In this document: one piece after another, positions 16,525 through 23,085 of the stretch
How the letters are laid out: each line of letters begins with the position of its first letter
How positions within the stretch are numbered: position 1 is the first letter of the stretch
Source of the DNA: a virus
Virus record (IMG/VR): IMGVR_UViG_3300042516_001369
Coordinates: 1 to 42,184 of that record
Direction: 5' to 3' (one strand)
DNA: 42,184 nucleotides
Translations under genes and position numbers: made by a program
The notes under the pieces: generated by a model
What the model saw: the letters and a program-made list of their open reading frames with translations, nothing else
What the model was told of the DNA's origin: nothing
Database searches by the model: none

Positions 16525-18188
16525 TGGACGACCAGACCAAGCTGTACGTCTCCAGGCTGTACGGGGACTTCGGGTTCTTCCTCGAGGAGCTGTGGCACGA
16601 GATCGGCATGAAGTCGATGCCGCGCCACCACCGCGAGATCGCGACGTGGCTCATGGAGGACCGGCGCCGGCGCGGCGTGCTCGCCTGGCGCGGCGCCGCC
16701 AAGACCTGGGTGACCATCGCGTACTGCTGCTGGCGGCTGTTCCGCAACCCCGGCAAGGAGCGGATCACCTACGTCTCGAAGTCCGAGCGCGCGGCCAAGG
16801 ACAGCCTCTACCTCGCCCGCAAGTGGATCGGGCAGGCGAGGTTCCTCCAGCACCTCGTGCCGGAGCGCGAGCAGGGGCACCGCGACTCGGCGCTCATGTT
16901 CGACGTCAACGGCGCCGAGGCCGACCGCACCCCGAGCTTCGCCGCCTACGGCATCACCGGCCAGATCACCGGCATCCGCTCGACCTGCATTATCGGCGAC
17001 GACGTCGAGACGAGCGAGAACACCCTCACCCTCGACCTCCGCCGGCGCATGAGGGACCAGGTCGCCGAGTTCGAGAACATCATCGTCCCCGGCGGCGACA
17101 TCATCTACCTCGGCACCCCCCACCACGAGGAGACGCTGTACGACTACCTCATCAAGGGCGGGTACTCGTTCCGGGCGTGGCCCGTGATGCACCCGGGCGC
17201 CGACGGCTGCGGCTGCGAGCTCGGCGCGATGTTCGACGGGATGGAGGCCGGCGACCTGGCATGGCCCGACCGCTTCGGCCGGGAGGAGCTCGCCGCCCGC
17301 GAGGCCGCCGAGGGCCGCTCCAAGTTCCGGATGCAGTACCTGCTCCAGTGGCGCCTCGGGGACTCGAGCCTGACGCCCCTGCGGCTGGCCGACGCCGTCG
17401 TCTTCGCCATGGACCGGGACCGCGCCCCCATGCGGATCGCCTGGGGCGTCACCAACGCCGCCGGCCAGTCCACCCGGGTCGAGGACATCCCGAGCCTCGG
17501 CTTCGGCACCGACGGCTTCCACGGCCCGATCTTCTTCGACAAGGAGTGGGCCCCCTACACCGGGTGCAAGATGTGGGTCGACCCGTCCGGGCGGGGCGAG
17601 GACGAGACGGCCTACGCCGTCGTGGCGCACCTCAACGGCTTCCTGTTCGCCAAGGCCGCCGGCGGCCTCGAGGGCGGCTACGGCCCCGACACCCTCGAGG
17701 AGATCGCCCTCACCGCCAAGGCCCACCGGGTGACCGAGATCCTCGTCGAGGACAACTTCGGGCAGGGCATGATGGCCCAGCTCCTGGAGCCCGTCCTCCA
17801 GCGCCACTTCGCCGACCCGGGCGACGAGCCGGACCTCCCGGAAGGGTGGTCCTGCTCCGTCCAGACCGTCCGCGTCTCCGGCCAGAAGGAGATCCGCATC
17901 ATCGAGGGGCTCGAGCCCGTCCTCAACCAGCACCGCCTCGTCATCCACCCCGACGTCGCCAAGGACGAGACGCTCCAGCACCAGTGGACCCGCATCACCC
18001 GCCAGCGCGGCTGCCTCGACCACGACGACCGCATCGAGGCCCTCGCCATGGCCGTCCGCTCCTGGCGCGACGAAATGGCCCCGGACCCCGACCGCGCCGC
18101 CGAACGCAGCCGGCAACGGCTCATCGAGGACGAACTCCGCAAGCTCCGCCGCCAAGGCGACGGCACCTCCTGGATCCGCCGGCGCTGA
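16524..18188 (+). CDS. terL: Terminase large subunit (T7 gp19-like)
   Basis: 554 residues, against 586 in T7 gp19. ATPase: a Walker A variant 'AWRGAAKTW' at 54-62, in which R56 and K60 match the T7-type R-G-x-x-K, and Walker B 'CIIGDDVE' ending at D159-D160. Coupling motif 'IIYLGTPHHEE' follows. RNase H-like nuclease: 'MWVDPSGRGEDETAYAV', 'ILVEDNFGQG' and 'LDHDDRIEALAMA' supply the acidic metal ligands. It pumps and cuts DNA at the portal. The 3' two thirds is richer in G and C at third positions than the 5' end. It is the last gene of the late operon. Confidence 0.95.
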   Translation: MDDQTKLYVSRLYGDFGFFLEELWHEIGMKSMPRHHREIATWLMEDRRRRGVLAWRGAAKTWVTIAYCCWRLFRNPGKERITYVSKSERAAKDSLYLARKWIGQARFLQHLVPEREQGHRDSALMFDVNGAEADRTPSFAAYGITGQITGIRSTCIIGDDVETSENTLTLDLRRRMRDQVAEFENIIVPGGDIIYLGTPHHEETLYDYLIKGGYSFRAWPVMHPGADGCGCELGAMFDGMEAGDLAWPDRFGREELAAREAAEGRSKFRMQYLLQWRLGDSSLTPLRLADAVVFAMDRDRAPMRIAWGVTNAAGQSTRVEDIPSLGFGTDGFHGPIFFDKEWAPYTGCKMWVDPSGRGEDETAYAVVAHLNGFLFAKAAGGLEGGYGPDTLEEIALTAKAHRVTEILVEDNFGQGMMAQLLEPVLQRHFADPGDEPDLPEGWSCSVQTVRVSGQKEIRIIEGLEPVLNQHRLVIHPDVAKDETLQHQWTRITRQRGCLDHDDRIEALAMAVRSWRDEMAPDPDRAAERSRQRLIEDELRKLRRQGDGTSWIRRR

Positions 18189-18212
18189 AAGAAGTCCGCA
18201 TATGAACTTCTT
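18189..18212 (+). terminator. Weak hairpin directly behind terL
   Basis: A perfect 7-bp stem, AAGAAGT with ACTTCTT, separated by 10 bases, begins one base after the terL stop. The arm's own TTCTT gives only a minimal U-run, so termination would be inefficient; it could also be an operator. Called from position and pairing only. Confidence 0.3.
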
Positions 18213-18546
18213 ACGGCAGCCGCAAAACACTTACGGGCCGTTCAACAGACGAGGTTTCTGCACACGGCAAAGTTCAACAAAGTGGAACTTGGCGACAGGT
18301 TATATGGTCATGTCGATCCGACCTACAGGTTCCAACATCTGTAGCACCTTCGCTCCATATGACCAATAATCGAAGAACCGCAGTTCCTGCTTTATCGGGA
18401 CCTTGCAGTACGCAACGTCCAAATAAACCAGCCGTGTGGTATGGGGTAACACGGAAGAGAGAACAAGAACCGGAACTCGAAAACGCGCTGCCGGTGACTC
18501 GTTGCTCGCTGCTCGTGACAAGTGACTCGCCGACTCGGGGGAACAC
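18189..18546. other. Gap after terL: AT-richer, repeat-bearing candidate genome-end/control region
   Basis: 358 bases without a credible gene and visibly richer in A and T than its surroundings. It holds a 7-bp hairpin directly after the terL stop (18189-18195 with 18206-18212), direct CTTACGG repeats at 18210 and 18230 (20 bp apart), direct GTTCAACA repeats at 18240 and 18272, a hairpin AAGTTC/GAACTT at 18270-18290, and GTGACTCG/CGACTCG iterations near 18493-18540. In T7-like phages the terminal repeat lies between terL and the early promoters, so the packaging end or an origin may sit here. No convincing promoter was found. Confidence 0.5.
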
Positions 18547-18810
18547 ATGAAGGGCGATCGCATCATCCGAATCCGAGGCCAGCGATGGCGAATCCGATTC
18601 GTGCCCAACCTCGGCGACTGCGAAGGCATCTGCAACAAGCCCGAGAGAACCATCCGGATCGCTCTCGGATACCCAGACGAGCAGACCATGGATTCCGTCA
18701 TCCACGAAGTCCTGCACGCCGCACTGTGGGACCTCGACGAAGAAGCCGTCGAAGAGACGGCCAACGCCGTCAGCTCCGCGCTCGCCAAACTCGGCTGGCG
18801 TAGGCCATGA
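18547..18810 (+). CDS. Mini metallopeptidase-like protein with HExxH
   Basis: 87 residues. 'VIHEVLHAALWDLDEEAVEE' (about residues 54-73) contains the zinc-protease motif H-E-x-x-H and several downstream acidic residues, one of which (E68, E69 or E72) could be the third ligand. The N-terminal half is a basic beta-rich segment with two Cys. The protein is far shorter than standard SprT, M78 or M15 peptidases, and I recall similar ~90-residue phage proteins without assigned function. It stands alone between the repeat-bearing gap and the GC-rich island, upstream of P1. A peptidase role is inferred from the motif only. Confidence 0.75.
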   Translation: MKGDRIIRIRGQRWRIRFVPNLGDCEGICNKPERTIRIALGYPDEQTMDSVIHEVLHAALWDLDEEAVEETANAVSSALAKLGWRRP

Positions 18811-19337
18811 CCATTTACAACTGAAGACCATCCAGGGCAGAAATTTGCGAGGGGGAGGGTGAACCTGGGTCGGCCGGGCGCACCCCCCGGGCCCCCCGGC
18901 CGCGCTCCGGCCCCCGGCGGCCGACATTATCGACGCCCGGCGCGGCGCCGCCCCTATGACGCGCCCGCCGCGGCCGCCGAGCGCCACAACGGCGCGCCGC
19001 GCCCGCGCCGCCGACGCGCCTCGGCCGATTCATGCGTCCGGCGTGGACTCGAACCGACGGCCGACGCCGCCGGCCAGCCGGCCGAGCGCCCGCCCGCCGA
19101 CGCGCCGGGCCCGCGCCCGCACCGCGCGCACGGCGCCGCGCCGGTCCGGATGGACCCCACGCCCCAACAACCGCGCACCGTCGCCCGCTGGCACCGCCCG
19201 TCCCGGATCCGTTCCCGGCCGGGCCCGCGCTTGCATTTATTCTAGTCGTCGCCTTGACAATGACGAGACAGCGACTATACTAGTGCCATCGGGCCCGACG
19301 TGGGCCCGGCAACGCAACGCAGGAAGGACTGACCGAC
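18811..19337. other. Extremely GC-rich noncoding stretch leading to promoter P1
   Basis: 527 bases. Bases 18860-19230 consist mainly of C and G runs (CCGCCG, GCGCC and CCCCCGGG types), so open frames there have no stops but encode low-complexity Pro/Ala/Arg strings and are not credible genes. The composition changes abruptly at 19230 to an AT-rich promoter. A GCCGGCCAGCCGGCCG-type segment near 19070 recurs in the other GC-rich gap near 22203. The function is unknown; an insulating or end-proximal segment is possible. Confidence 0.6.
19254..19281 (+). promoter_or_regulatory. Promoter P1 (host sigma-70 type)
   Basis: The -35 element TTGACA (19254-19259) matches consensus, followed by a 16-bp spacer and -10 TATACT (19276-19281). 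It sits in the only AT-rich patch of a very GC-rich region. Start of transcription is expected near 19288, about 50 bases before the first gene of the island. An imperfect dyad (CTAGTCG before the -35 and CGACTATACTAG across the -10) could be an operator. Confidence 0.85.
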
Positions 19338-19889
19338 ATGACCTACACGCTTCAACTCGACCGCAACGGGAACACGATCGTCTGCCGCGGCGCCGACGTT
19401 CGCAACGGCTACCGCATCGTTGCCGAGGGCACCTATGCGGAATGCAACGCGGCGCGCGCCGGCGCCGTCGCCCAGCAGGCGCGGCACAACCTCGACGCGA
19501 TCGAGAGCGCGCTCGTGTCGGCCCGCGCCGGCATGGCCGAGCGCCGCGCCGCGGCCGGCGCGCACTATGACGGCCGCTGGGGCACGCTCAACCGCCGCGA
19601 CGCCGTCGCGCCCGGCATCGACTGGATCGACGGCGCGAGCCACGGCGGATTCATCCTCACCGCCGACCGCGTCGCGGCCATGCCCGCCGAACTGCGCGCG
19701 GAATCGTTCAACTACGACAACTACTTCGAGGAAGATTGCAGCGCCGCGGCCGTGCTGGTCGCGTTCCCGCAGTACTTCGACGCCGACCGCGTCGCCCGCG
19801 CCGCCAAGCACCTCGACAACGTCCGCGCCTACCGCGCCGCCGTCGCCGGCGAGGTCGCCCGGATCGACGCCGCCACCCGCACCGCCTAA
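19338..19889 (+). CDS. Early accessory protein (DUF7007-like motif)
   Basis: 183 residues, first gene after P1, with a good AGGAAGGA ribosome-binding site. The C-terminal half contains 'DGASHGGFILTADRVAAMPA' and 'NYFEEDCSAAAVLVAFP', a G/S-H-G-G then E-E-D-C pattern that I recall from the DUF7007 family of phage and plasmid proteins; this is memory, not a search. The N-terminal half contains an Ala/Arg-rich helix. No catalytic assignment is possible. It is probably expressed immediately after infection from a host promoter, as for host-takeover or anti-defence genes. Confidence 0.75.
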   Translation: MTYTLQLDRNGNTIVCRGADVRNGYRIVAEGTYAECNAARAGAVAQQARHNLDAIESALVSARAGMAERRAAAGAHYDGRWGTLNRRDAVAPGIDWIDGASHGGFILTADRVAAMPAELRAESFNYDNYFEEDCSAAAVLVAFPQYFDADRVARAAKHLDNVRAYRAAVAGEVARIDAATRTA

Positions 19890-19895
19890 CCCGAG

Positions 19896-19913
19896 AGGAC
19901 CCGCCACTATGAC
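19896..19913 (+). promoter_or_regulatory. Repeated 18-base initiation block, copy 1
   Basis: AGGACCCGCCACTATGAC, containing a Shine-Dalgarno-like AGGA and the start ATG of the gene at 19909. It is identical to 20891-20908. Confidence 0.7.
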
Positions 19914-20364
19914 CATGCACAACCCACGCAAGTACACCCGCGCCGACCTCGCACCGGGCACGTTCGCGCTCGTGCGCGCCCGCGGCGGCCTCGGCGCCTT
20001 CGTCGCCCGCGTCGACGCGTTCCCCGCCGGCGCCCGTATGGCCGTCGGCGTCAGCGTCGACACCGGGCGACGCGTTCGGTTCTCGCCGGCGCGCGTGCTC
20101 GGCGTGACGGCCGACGCCGCCGAGGCCCGATCGGAATCCGACGCCCGCCGCGCCGCTCGACTCGCGCGCCGCGATCGCGTGAACCGCCAGCGATCCGAGG
20201 ATGCCGACCAGCGCCGAATCGACCGATTCAACGGCGCGCTACGCGCGCTCTTCAACGCGCACGCCGCCGCCGACTATGACGCCCGCCACGGCGCCCGGTC
20301 CGATGGCTTCCCGCCCAGCGACAGCGACCCGGCCACGGGCGCCCAGTACGGAGAGGCCGTCTAA
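19909..20364 (+). CDS. Early hypothetical protein
   Basis: 151 residues. The start ATG at 19909 follows AGGACCCGCCACT, the same 18-base context found at 20891; a second in-frame ATG is at 19915. The N-terminal ~65 residues look like a small beta barrel ('GTFALVRARGGLGAFVARVD', 'RVRFSPARVLGV'), the rest is a basic, Arg-rich helix ('RRAARLARRDRVNRQRSEDA') that could bind nucleic acid. No family recognised. Its TAA overlaps the next ATG (TAATG). Confidence 0.7.
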   Translation: MTMHNPRKYTRADLAPGTFALVRARGGLGAFVARVDAFPAGARMAVGVSVDTGRRVRFSPARVLGVTADAAEARSESDARRAARLARRDRVNRQRSEDADQRRIDRFNGALRALFNAHAAADYDARHGARSDGFPPSDSDPATGAQYGEAV

Positions 20365-21197
20365 TGCCACGCGAACGCATTACCTCGGCCATGCTCGGCG
20401 ACGCCGTCGCCGCATTGAATCGCGAACTCGGCCGCCAGCCGGGAACGCCCGGCGCCTACGGCATCCTCGGCGCCTATGACGGCTGGCAGCTCGCCACGTT
20501 CGCGGCCTCCGGCGCCGGCAGCGTCGACCACGTAGCGCTACCCGTCGGCCACGGCTACCACCCGCGGCGCGCCGTCTATGACGCCGTGCAGGCCATCCGG
20601 CACGGGCTCGCGCTCGGCCGCGCCGGCACGCCCCTACGCGCCGGCACGCTGAACGCGATCGCCGACCTTATGGAATCCATCGAGGCCGAGCCCGTCGCAA
20701 CCGGGAACGAATGGACCGACGAGCACGCCGCGCTATGCCGCGTGCAGCAACGGCCGACCGTGCAGACGCTCGCCGGCGAGCCGCTCGCCCGTGCCGAGCT
20801 CGATGCTTGGGCCGTCGGGCATTGTGACTTTGAACCAGCCGACGCGGCCGACACCCGCGCCGACGTAGCCGTCGCAACCACCATGCAGGAAGGACCCGCC
20901 ACTATGACGCACCGCAACCAGCAACCGATCGCCGACGCCAACGGAAACACCGTCGGACGATTGTCGGTAAAGCTGGCACCGCCCGAAACCGTCGCCGTGC
21001 ACGTTCCGCGTGCCGACGCCGACACGCTCGCCGATGCGCTGTATACGGCCGCGGAACGTGCCGCCAGCGACGCCGAGGATCATCCCGCCGACGACGACCC
21101 CGAAACGGCCGAGGAACTGCGCGAACACGTCGCCGCCCTCGACCGACTCGCCGACGCTATCGCCGCCGCCGTGCGGCAGGAAGGAACTGCCCGATGA
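20364..21197 (+). CDS. Early hypothetical protein; apparent in-frame fusion of two genes
   Basis: 277 residues. Residues 1-~172 form one unit ('GAYGILGAYDGWQLATFAAS', 'GLALGRAGTPLRAGTLNAIADLM'). Residues 175-180 (QEGPAT) are simply the translation of a perfect ribosome-binding block, and the ATG at 20904 that follows would start a 97-residue acidic protein ('MTHRNQQPIADANGNTVGRL', ending in a helix with 'TAEELREHVAALDRLADAI'). Thus either a stop codon was lost, fusing two genes, or the downstream protein is also made separately by internal initiation. No function recognised. Confidence 0.7.
   Translation: MPRERITSAMLGDAVAALNRELGRQPGTPGAYGILGAYDGWQLATFAASGAGSVDHVALPVGHGYHPRRAVYDAVQAIRHGLALGRAGTPLRAGTLNAIADLMESIEAEPVATGNEWTDEHAALCRVQQRPTVQTLAGEPLARAELDAWAVGHCDFEPADAADTRADVAVATTMQEGPATMTHRNQQPIADANGNTVGRLSVKLAPPETVAVHVPRADADTLADALYTAAERAASDAEDHPADDDPETAEELREHVAALDRLADAIAAAVRQEGTAR
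20891..20908 (+). promoter_or_regulatory. Repeated 18-base initiation block, copy 2 (inside an ORF)
   Basis: Identical to 19896-19913 but lying in frame within the ORF 20364-21197, where it is translated. It fixes the candidate internal start at 20904. Confidence 0.7.
20904..21197 (+). CDS. Possible internally initiated 97-residue protein (same frame as 20364-21197)
   Basis: The ATG at 20904 is preceded by exactly the same 13 bases (AGGACCCGCCACT) that precede the gene at 19909, giving an 18-base identity including ATGAC. The protein is acidic at the C-terminus and unlike the upstream half of the long ORF. The repeated initiation context is the reason to list it separately; whether it is translated independently cannot be told from sequence. 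Confidence 0.5.
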   Translation: MTHRNQQPIADANGNTVGRLSVKLAPPETVAVHVPRADADTLADALYTAAERAASDAEDHPADDDPETAEELREHVAALDRLADAIAAAVRQEGTAR

Positions 21198-21952
21198 ACC
21201 TGCCCCAGCTTCCGCGCGTCACCGGCTTCGAGCTCTGGCGCGGCCGATCGCACTATGACGGCGCCGACGTGGTCGCCGTCGCCACGCTCCAGACCTCGAA
21301 CCGGAAAACCGGCGATATGGTCCAGACGTGGATTCTCCGCACCGACCGCCCGCCGGTCGACGCCGTCGCCGACGGCACCGATGCCGCAATCTGCGGAACG
21401 TGCCCGCACCGGCGCGACGACGACGGCCGGCGCTCGTGCTACGTCAACGTAGGACAGGCGCCCCAGTCCGTACACCGCGCATGGATGGCCGGCGCCTACC
21501 CGCGCGCCGACCGCCACGACCGGTACGCGATCGGCCGCGGGCGCGCCGTGCGCCTCGGCGCGTACGGGGATCCGGCCATGGTGCCGGCGCGCATATGGCG
21601 CGACCTCATCCGCGACGCCGTCGGCCACACCGGCTATACGCACCAATGGCGCCGGCCGTTCGCGGCCGAGCACCGCGCGCTATGCATGGCGTCGGTCGAT
21701 TCGCCGGCCGAACTCGCCGAGGCCCGCGCGGCCGGCTGGCGCACGTTCCGCGTCCGATCCGAGGCCGAGCCCATGCGGCCCGGGGAAATCGCGTGCCCAG
21801 CGTCGCCGGAAGGCGGCCGCCGCGCCCAGTGCGCCGACTGCCTGCTATGCCGCGGCGCCACGGACCGCCGCGGCATCGTCGCCGGAATCGCGATCGTCGC
21901 CCACGGATCCGGCGCGACGCACTTCGAGAGGCGGACCCCGTGCAGCGCCTAA
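21194..21952 (+). CDS. Conserved Cys-rich phage/bacterial protein (DUF7227-like)
   Basis: 252 residues, ATGA-overlapping the preceding gene. Cys clusters 'AICGTCPHR', 'RSCYVNVGQAPQSV', 'IACPAS' and 'CADCLLCRG' could bind metal or an iron-sulfur cluster. 'GRAVRLGAYGDPAMVPARIW', 'GHTGYTHQWR' and 'AAGWRTFRVR' are very characteristic; I recall this as a family widespread in proteobacterial genomes and phages (DUF7227, unverified). Its distant similarity in layout to radical-SAM-like TIM barrels is only an impression. It is the best recognised gene of the GC-rich island and is typical accessory cargo. Confidence 0.75.
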   Translation: MNLPQLPRVTGFELWRGRSHYDGADVVAVATLQTSNRKTGDMVQTWILRTDRPPVDAVADGTDAAICGTCPHRRDDDGRRSCYVNVGQAPQSVHRAWMAGAYPRADRHDRYAIGRGRAVRLGAYGDPAMVPARIWRDLIRDAVGHTGYTHQWRRPFAAEHRALCMASVDSPAELAEARAAGWRTFRVRSEAEPMRPGEIACPASPEGGRRAQCADCLLCRGATDRRGIVAGIAIVAHGSGATHFERRTPCSA

Positions 21953-22044
21953 CCCCGTGCGCGTGGTGGCTCGCGCTGCTGGTCGCCGTCGCCGCGTGGC
22001 AGGCGCTCGACCGCCGCCCGGCCGACCCGCCGCCGCGCCCGTAG
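21940..22044 (+). CDS. Putative 34-residue membrane peptide
   Basis: A GTG-initiated frame overlapping the preceding gene by 13 bases, with a GAGAGGCGG Shine-Dalgarno-like stretch a few bases upstream. It encodes one hydrophobic segment ('WWLALLVAVAAW') and a Pro/Arg tail, and a candidate terminator hairpin follows 26 bases later. Very short and in a GC-rich region where stops are scarce, so it may be spurious. Confidence 0.35.
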   Translation: MQRLTPCAWWLALLVAVAAWQALDRRPADPPPRP

Positions 22045-22069
22045 CGCGCGCCCTATGACGCCCACCCCC

Positions 22070-22100
22070 GCGCCCGTCGGCCCCGTGCCGCGGGCGCTTT
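22070..22100 (+). terminator. Candidate terminator after the GC-rich island genes
   Basis: A 7-bp stem GCGCCCG (22070) with CGGGCGC (22091), with an inner CGG/CCG pairing, followed by TTT. The U-run is short, so efficiency is uncertain. Its position just past the last island gene supports the call. Confidence 0.4.
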
Positions 22101-22335
22101 GCCATGGGCACCGCGCCCGCCGCGCCCGACGCGCCCGCCGGCGCCGCGCCCCGAGCGCCAACGCTGGCGCCGGCCGTGCCGGCCCGCCCGAGCGCCGAGC
22201 GGCGCCGGCCAGCCGGCCGCGCGCGCCGGCGCCCATCCGCGCCCCGGCGCCGAGCGCCGCCGGCCCGCCCGGCGCCGCCCGCCCGCCCGGCCCGCCCGGC
22301 ACGCCCGGCCGGCCAAGTTGACCCCGGCTCTCGCG

Positions 22336-22359
22336 TGTCCACATCCCGGCTGTCCACAT
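22336..22359. repeat. Direct TGTCCACAT repeats upstream of P2 (operator candidate)
   Basis: TGTCCACAT occurs at 22336-22344 and 22351-22359, 15 bp apart, ending 8 bases before the P2 -35 box. Both copies are followed by C/G-rich CGG. The placement suits an activator or repressor bound next to RNA polymerase at a promoter that leads to the integrase. Confidence 0.55.
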
Positions 22360-22367
22360 TCGGACTC

Positions 22368-22395
22368 TTGACTTTGACTAGGTACGCACTACAAT
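22368..22395 (+). promoter_or_regulatory. Promoter P2 (host sigma-70 type)
   Basis: The -35 TTGACT (22368-22373) and -10 TACAAT (22390-22395) are separated by 16 bp. TTGACT is repeated immediately downstream as TTGACTA. It lies 36 bases ahead of the gene at 22431 and would transcribe three small genes and the integrase. Confidence 0.75.
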
Positions 22396-22430
22396 CTGAC
22401 AAGCGCAGAAAGCGCAGAGAGGAGCGCCGC

Positions 22431-22712
22431 ATGGCGTCTATGCAGGAGATCGATGAGTTGTTCACGAGGGTGTGGGAATACCCGATCGATGCGAACGGCA
22501 AGTTCGGGGAGACGGCGGTCGCGCACACCTACTGGCATACCAGGTGGAAGGACGAACCGGCCAAGCTCACCTGGGCCGTCGTCCACATGGTGTCGCACGG
22601 CGCAGACATTCACGCGATCATGCGCTCGATCGCGAAGGGTGAAGCTCCCGACGGCATGGTGCCGCTCGAGGACGCCGACCGCGCGCTCGAGCAGATCAGG
22701 AGTAACGCATGA
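22431..22712 (+). CDS. Early hypothetical protein
   Basis: 93 residues from an ATG preceded by GAGAGGAG at proper spacing. It is soluble and mixed-charge, with 'FTRVWEYPIDANGKFGETAV' and 'LTWAVVHMVSHGADIHAIMR'. No metal-binding pattern beyond scattered His. First gene after P2; its stop overlaps the next start (ATGA). Function unknown. Confidence 0.7.
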   Translation: MASMQEIDELFTRVWEYPIDANGKFGETAVAHTYWHTRWKDEPAKLTWAVVHMVSHGADIHAIMRSIAKGEAPDGMVPLEDADRALEQIRSNA

Positions 22713-22906
22713 CCGCGAAGAAGAAGGCAGCGAAGAGGCAGCAGCACGCAGTTTGGTTCGCCGAGCCGACGACGCCGCAGCGCGTCGCGAGGCTCATCGA
22801 GCTCATGCAGAAGGAGATGCCGATCAAGGTCAGCCTCTCCGCCGGGCAGTGCGTGATGGCCGCCATCGAGGAGGCGATCCAGCGCAGGGAGGACAAGCAA
22901 CGATGA
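22709..22906 (+). CDS. Small basic protein, possible DNA binder
   Basis: 65 residues with a Lys/Arg-rich N-terminus ('TAKKKAAKRQQHAVW') and a predicted helix-turn-helix-like or ribbon-helix-helix-like end ('KVSLSAGQCVMAAIEEAIQR'). Such composition suits a small transcription regulator near the integrase, for example an excision or lysogeny factor, but no family is recognised. Coupled by ATGA on both sides. Confidence 0.65.
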   Translation: MTAKKKAAKRQQHAVWFAEPTTPQRVARLIELMQKEMPIKVSLSAGQCVMAAIEEAIQRREDKQR

Positions 22907-23085
22907 AGCGGTACTTTCCGAGGGAATCCGATCGAGACAGGATCAAGCGTGAGTTCCAGAAGGAATTCGGGTTCCTTCCGTGGAACCAGGCGACGTCCAT
23001 TCGGGAGCCGGTGATCGCGACGATCATCTTCGTCGCCGTGATGCTCACGCTCACGCTCACCATCAAATCATGCAGGGGGGAATGA
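22903..23085 (+). CDS. 60-residue single-span membrane protein
   Basis: It has a charged N-terminal ~30 residues ('RDRIKREFQKEFGFLPW') and one clear transmembrane segment ('VIATIIFVAVMLTLTLTI'), then a short 'KSCRGE' tail. It overlaps both neighbours through ATGA. Role unknown; early membrane peptides of T7-like phages often act on host membrane proteins or exclude other phages. Confidence 0.65.
   Translation: MKRYFPRESDRDRIKREFQKEFGFLPWNQATSIREPVIATIIFVAVMLTLTLTIKSCRGE

Larger units (their letters stand above)
18950..22060 (+). repeat. GC-rich island carrying scattered CTATGACG octamers (strand-biased)
   Basis: CTATGACG occurs, by eye, near 18953, 19566, 20273, 20475, 20576, 20902, 21253 and 22052, plus CTATGACC at 19907. 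Five lie in frame as Tyr-Asp, two span start codons in another frame, and two are in noncoding DNA, so codon use alone does not explain them. The reverse complement CGTCATAG was not seen. More generally TATG is common and CATA rare in this island. Confidence 0.55.
22045..22430. other. GC-rich noncoding gap ending in promoter P2
   Basis: 386 bases. The first ~280 are low-complexity C/G (GCGCC, CCCGGC), resembling 18860-19230 and bounding the same compositional island on its other side. A hairpin at its start (22070-22097) may end P1 transcription. The last ~100 bases are AT-richer and hold two TGTCCACAT repeats and P2. Open frames through the GC-rich part encode only Ala/Pro/Arg strings and are rejected. 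Confidence 0.6.

Noticed and set aside
19045-19055. GGACTCGAACC, resembling the T-loop of a tRNA on the minus strand (possible attP core)
   Set aside because: Flanking bases do not form a T stem (only two of five pairs) and no anticodon or acceptor arms were found; probably chance in GC-rich DNA, 4 kb from the integrase.
18859-19245. Open frames in the GC-rich gap before P1
   Set aside because: Pro/Ala/Arg low-complexity products, no ribosome-binding site, and several frames open at once on both strands.
22104-22430. Upstream extension of the gene at 22431
   Set aside because: It runs through low-complexity GC-rich DNA and across promoter P2; the ATG at 22431 has a proper Shine-Dalgarno sequence.
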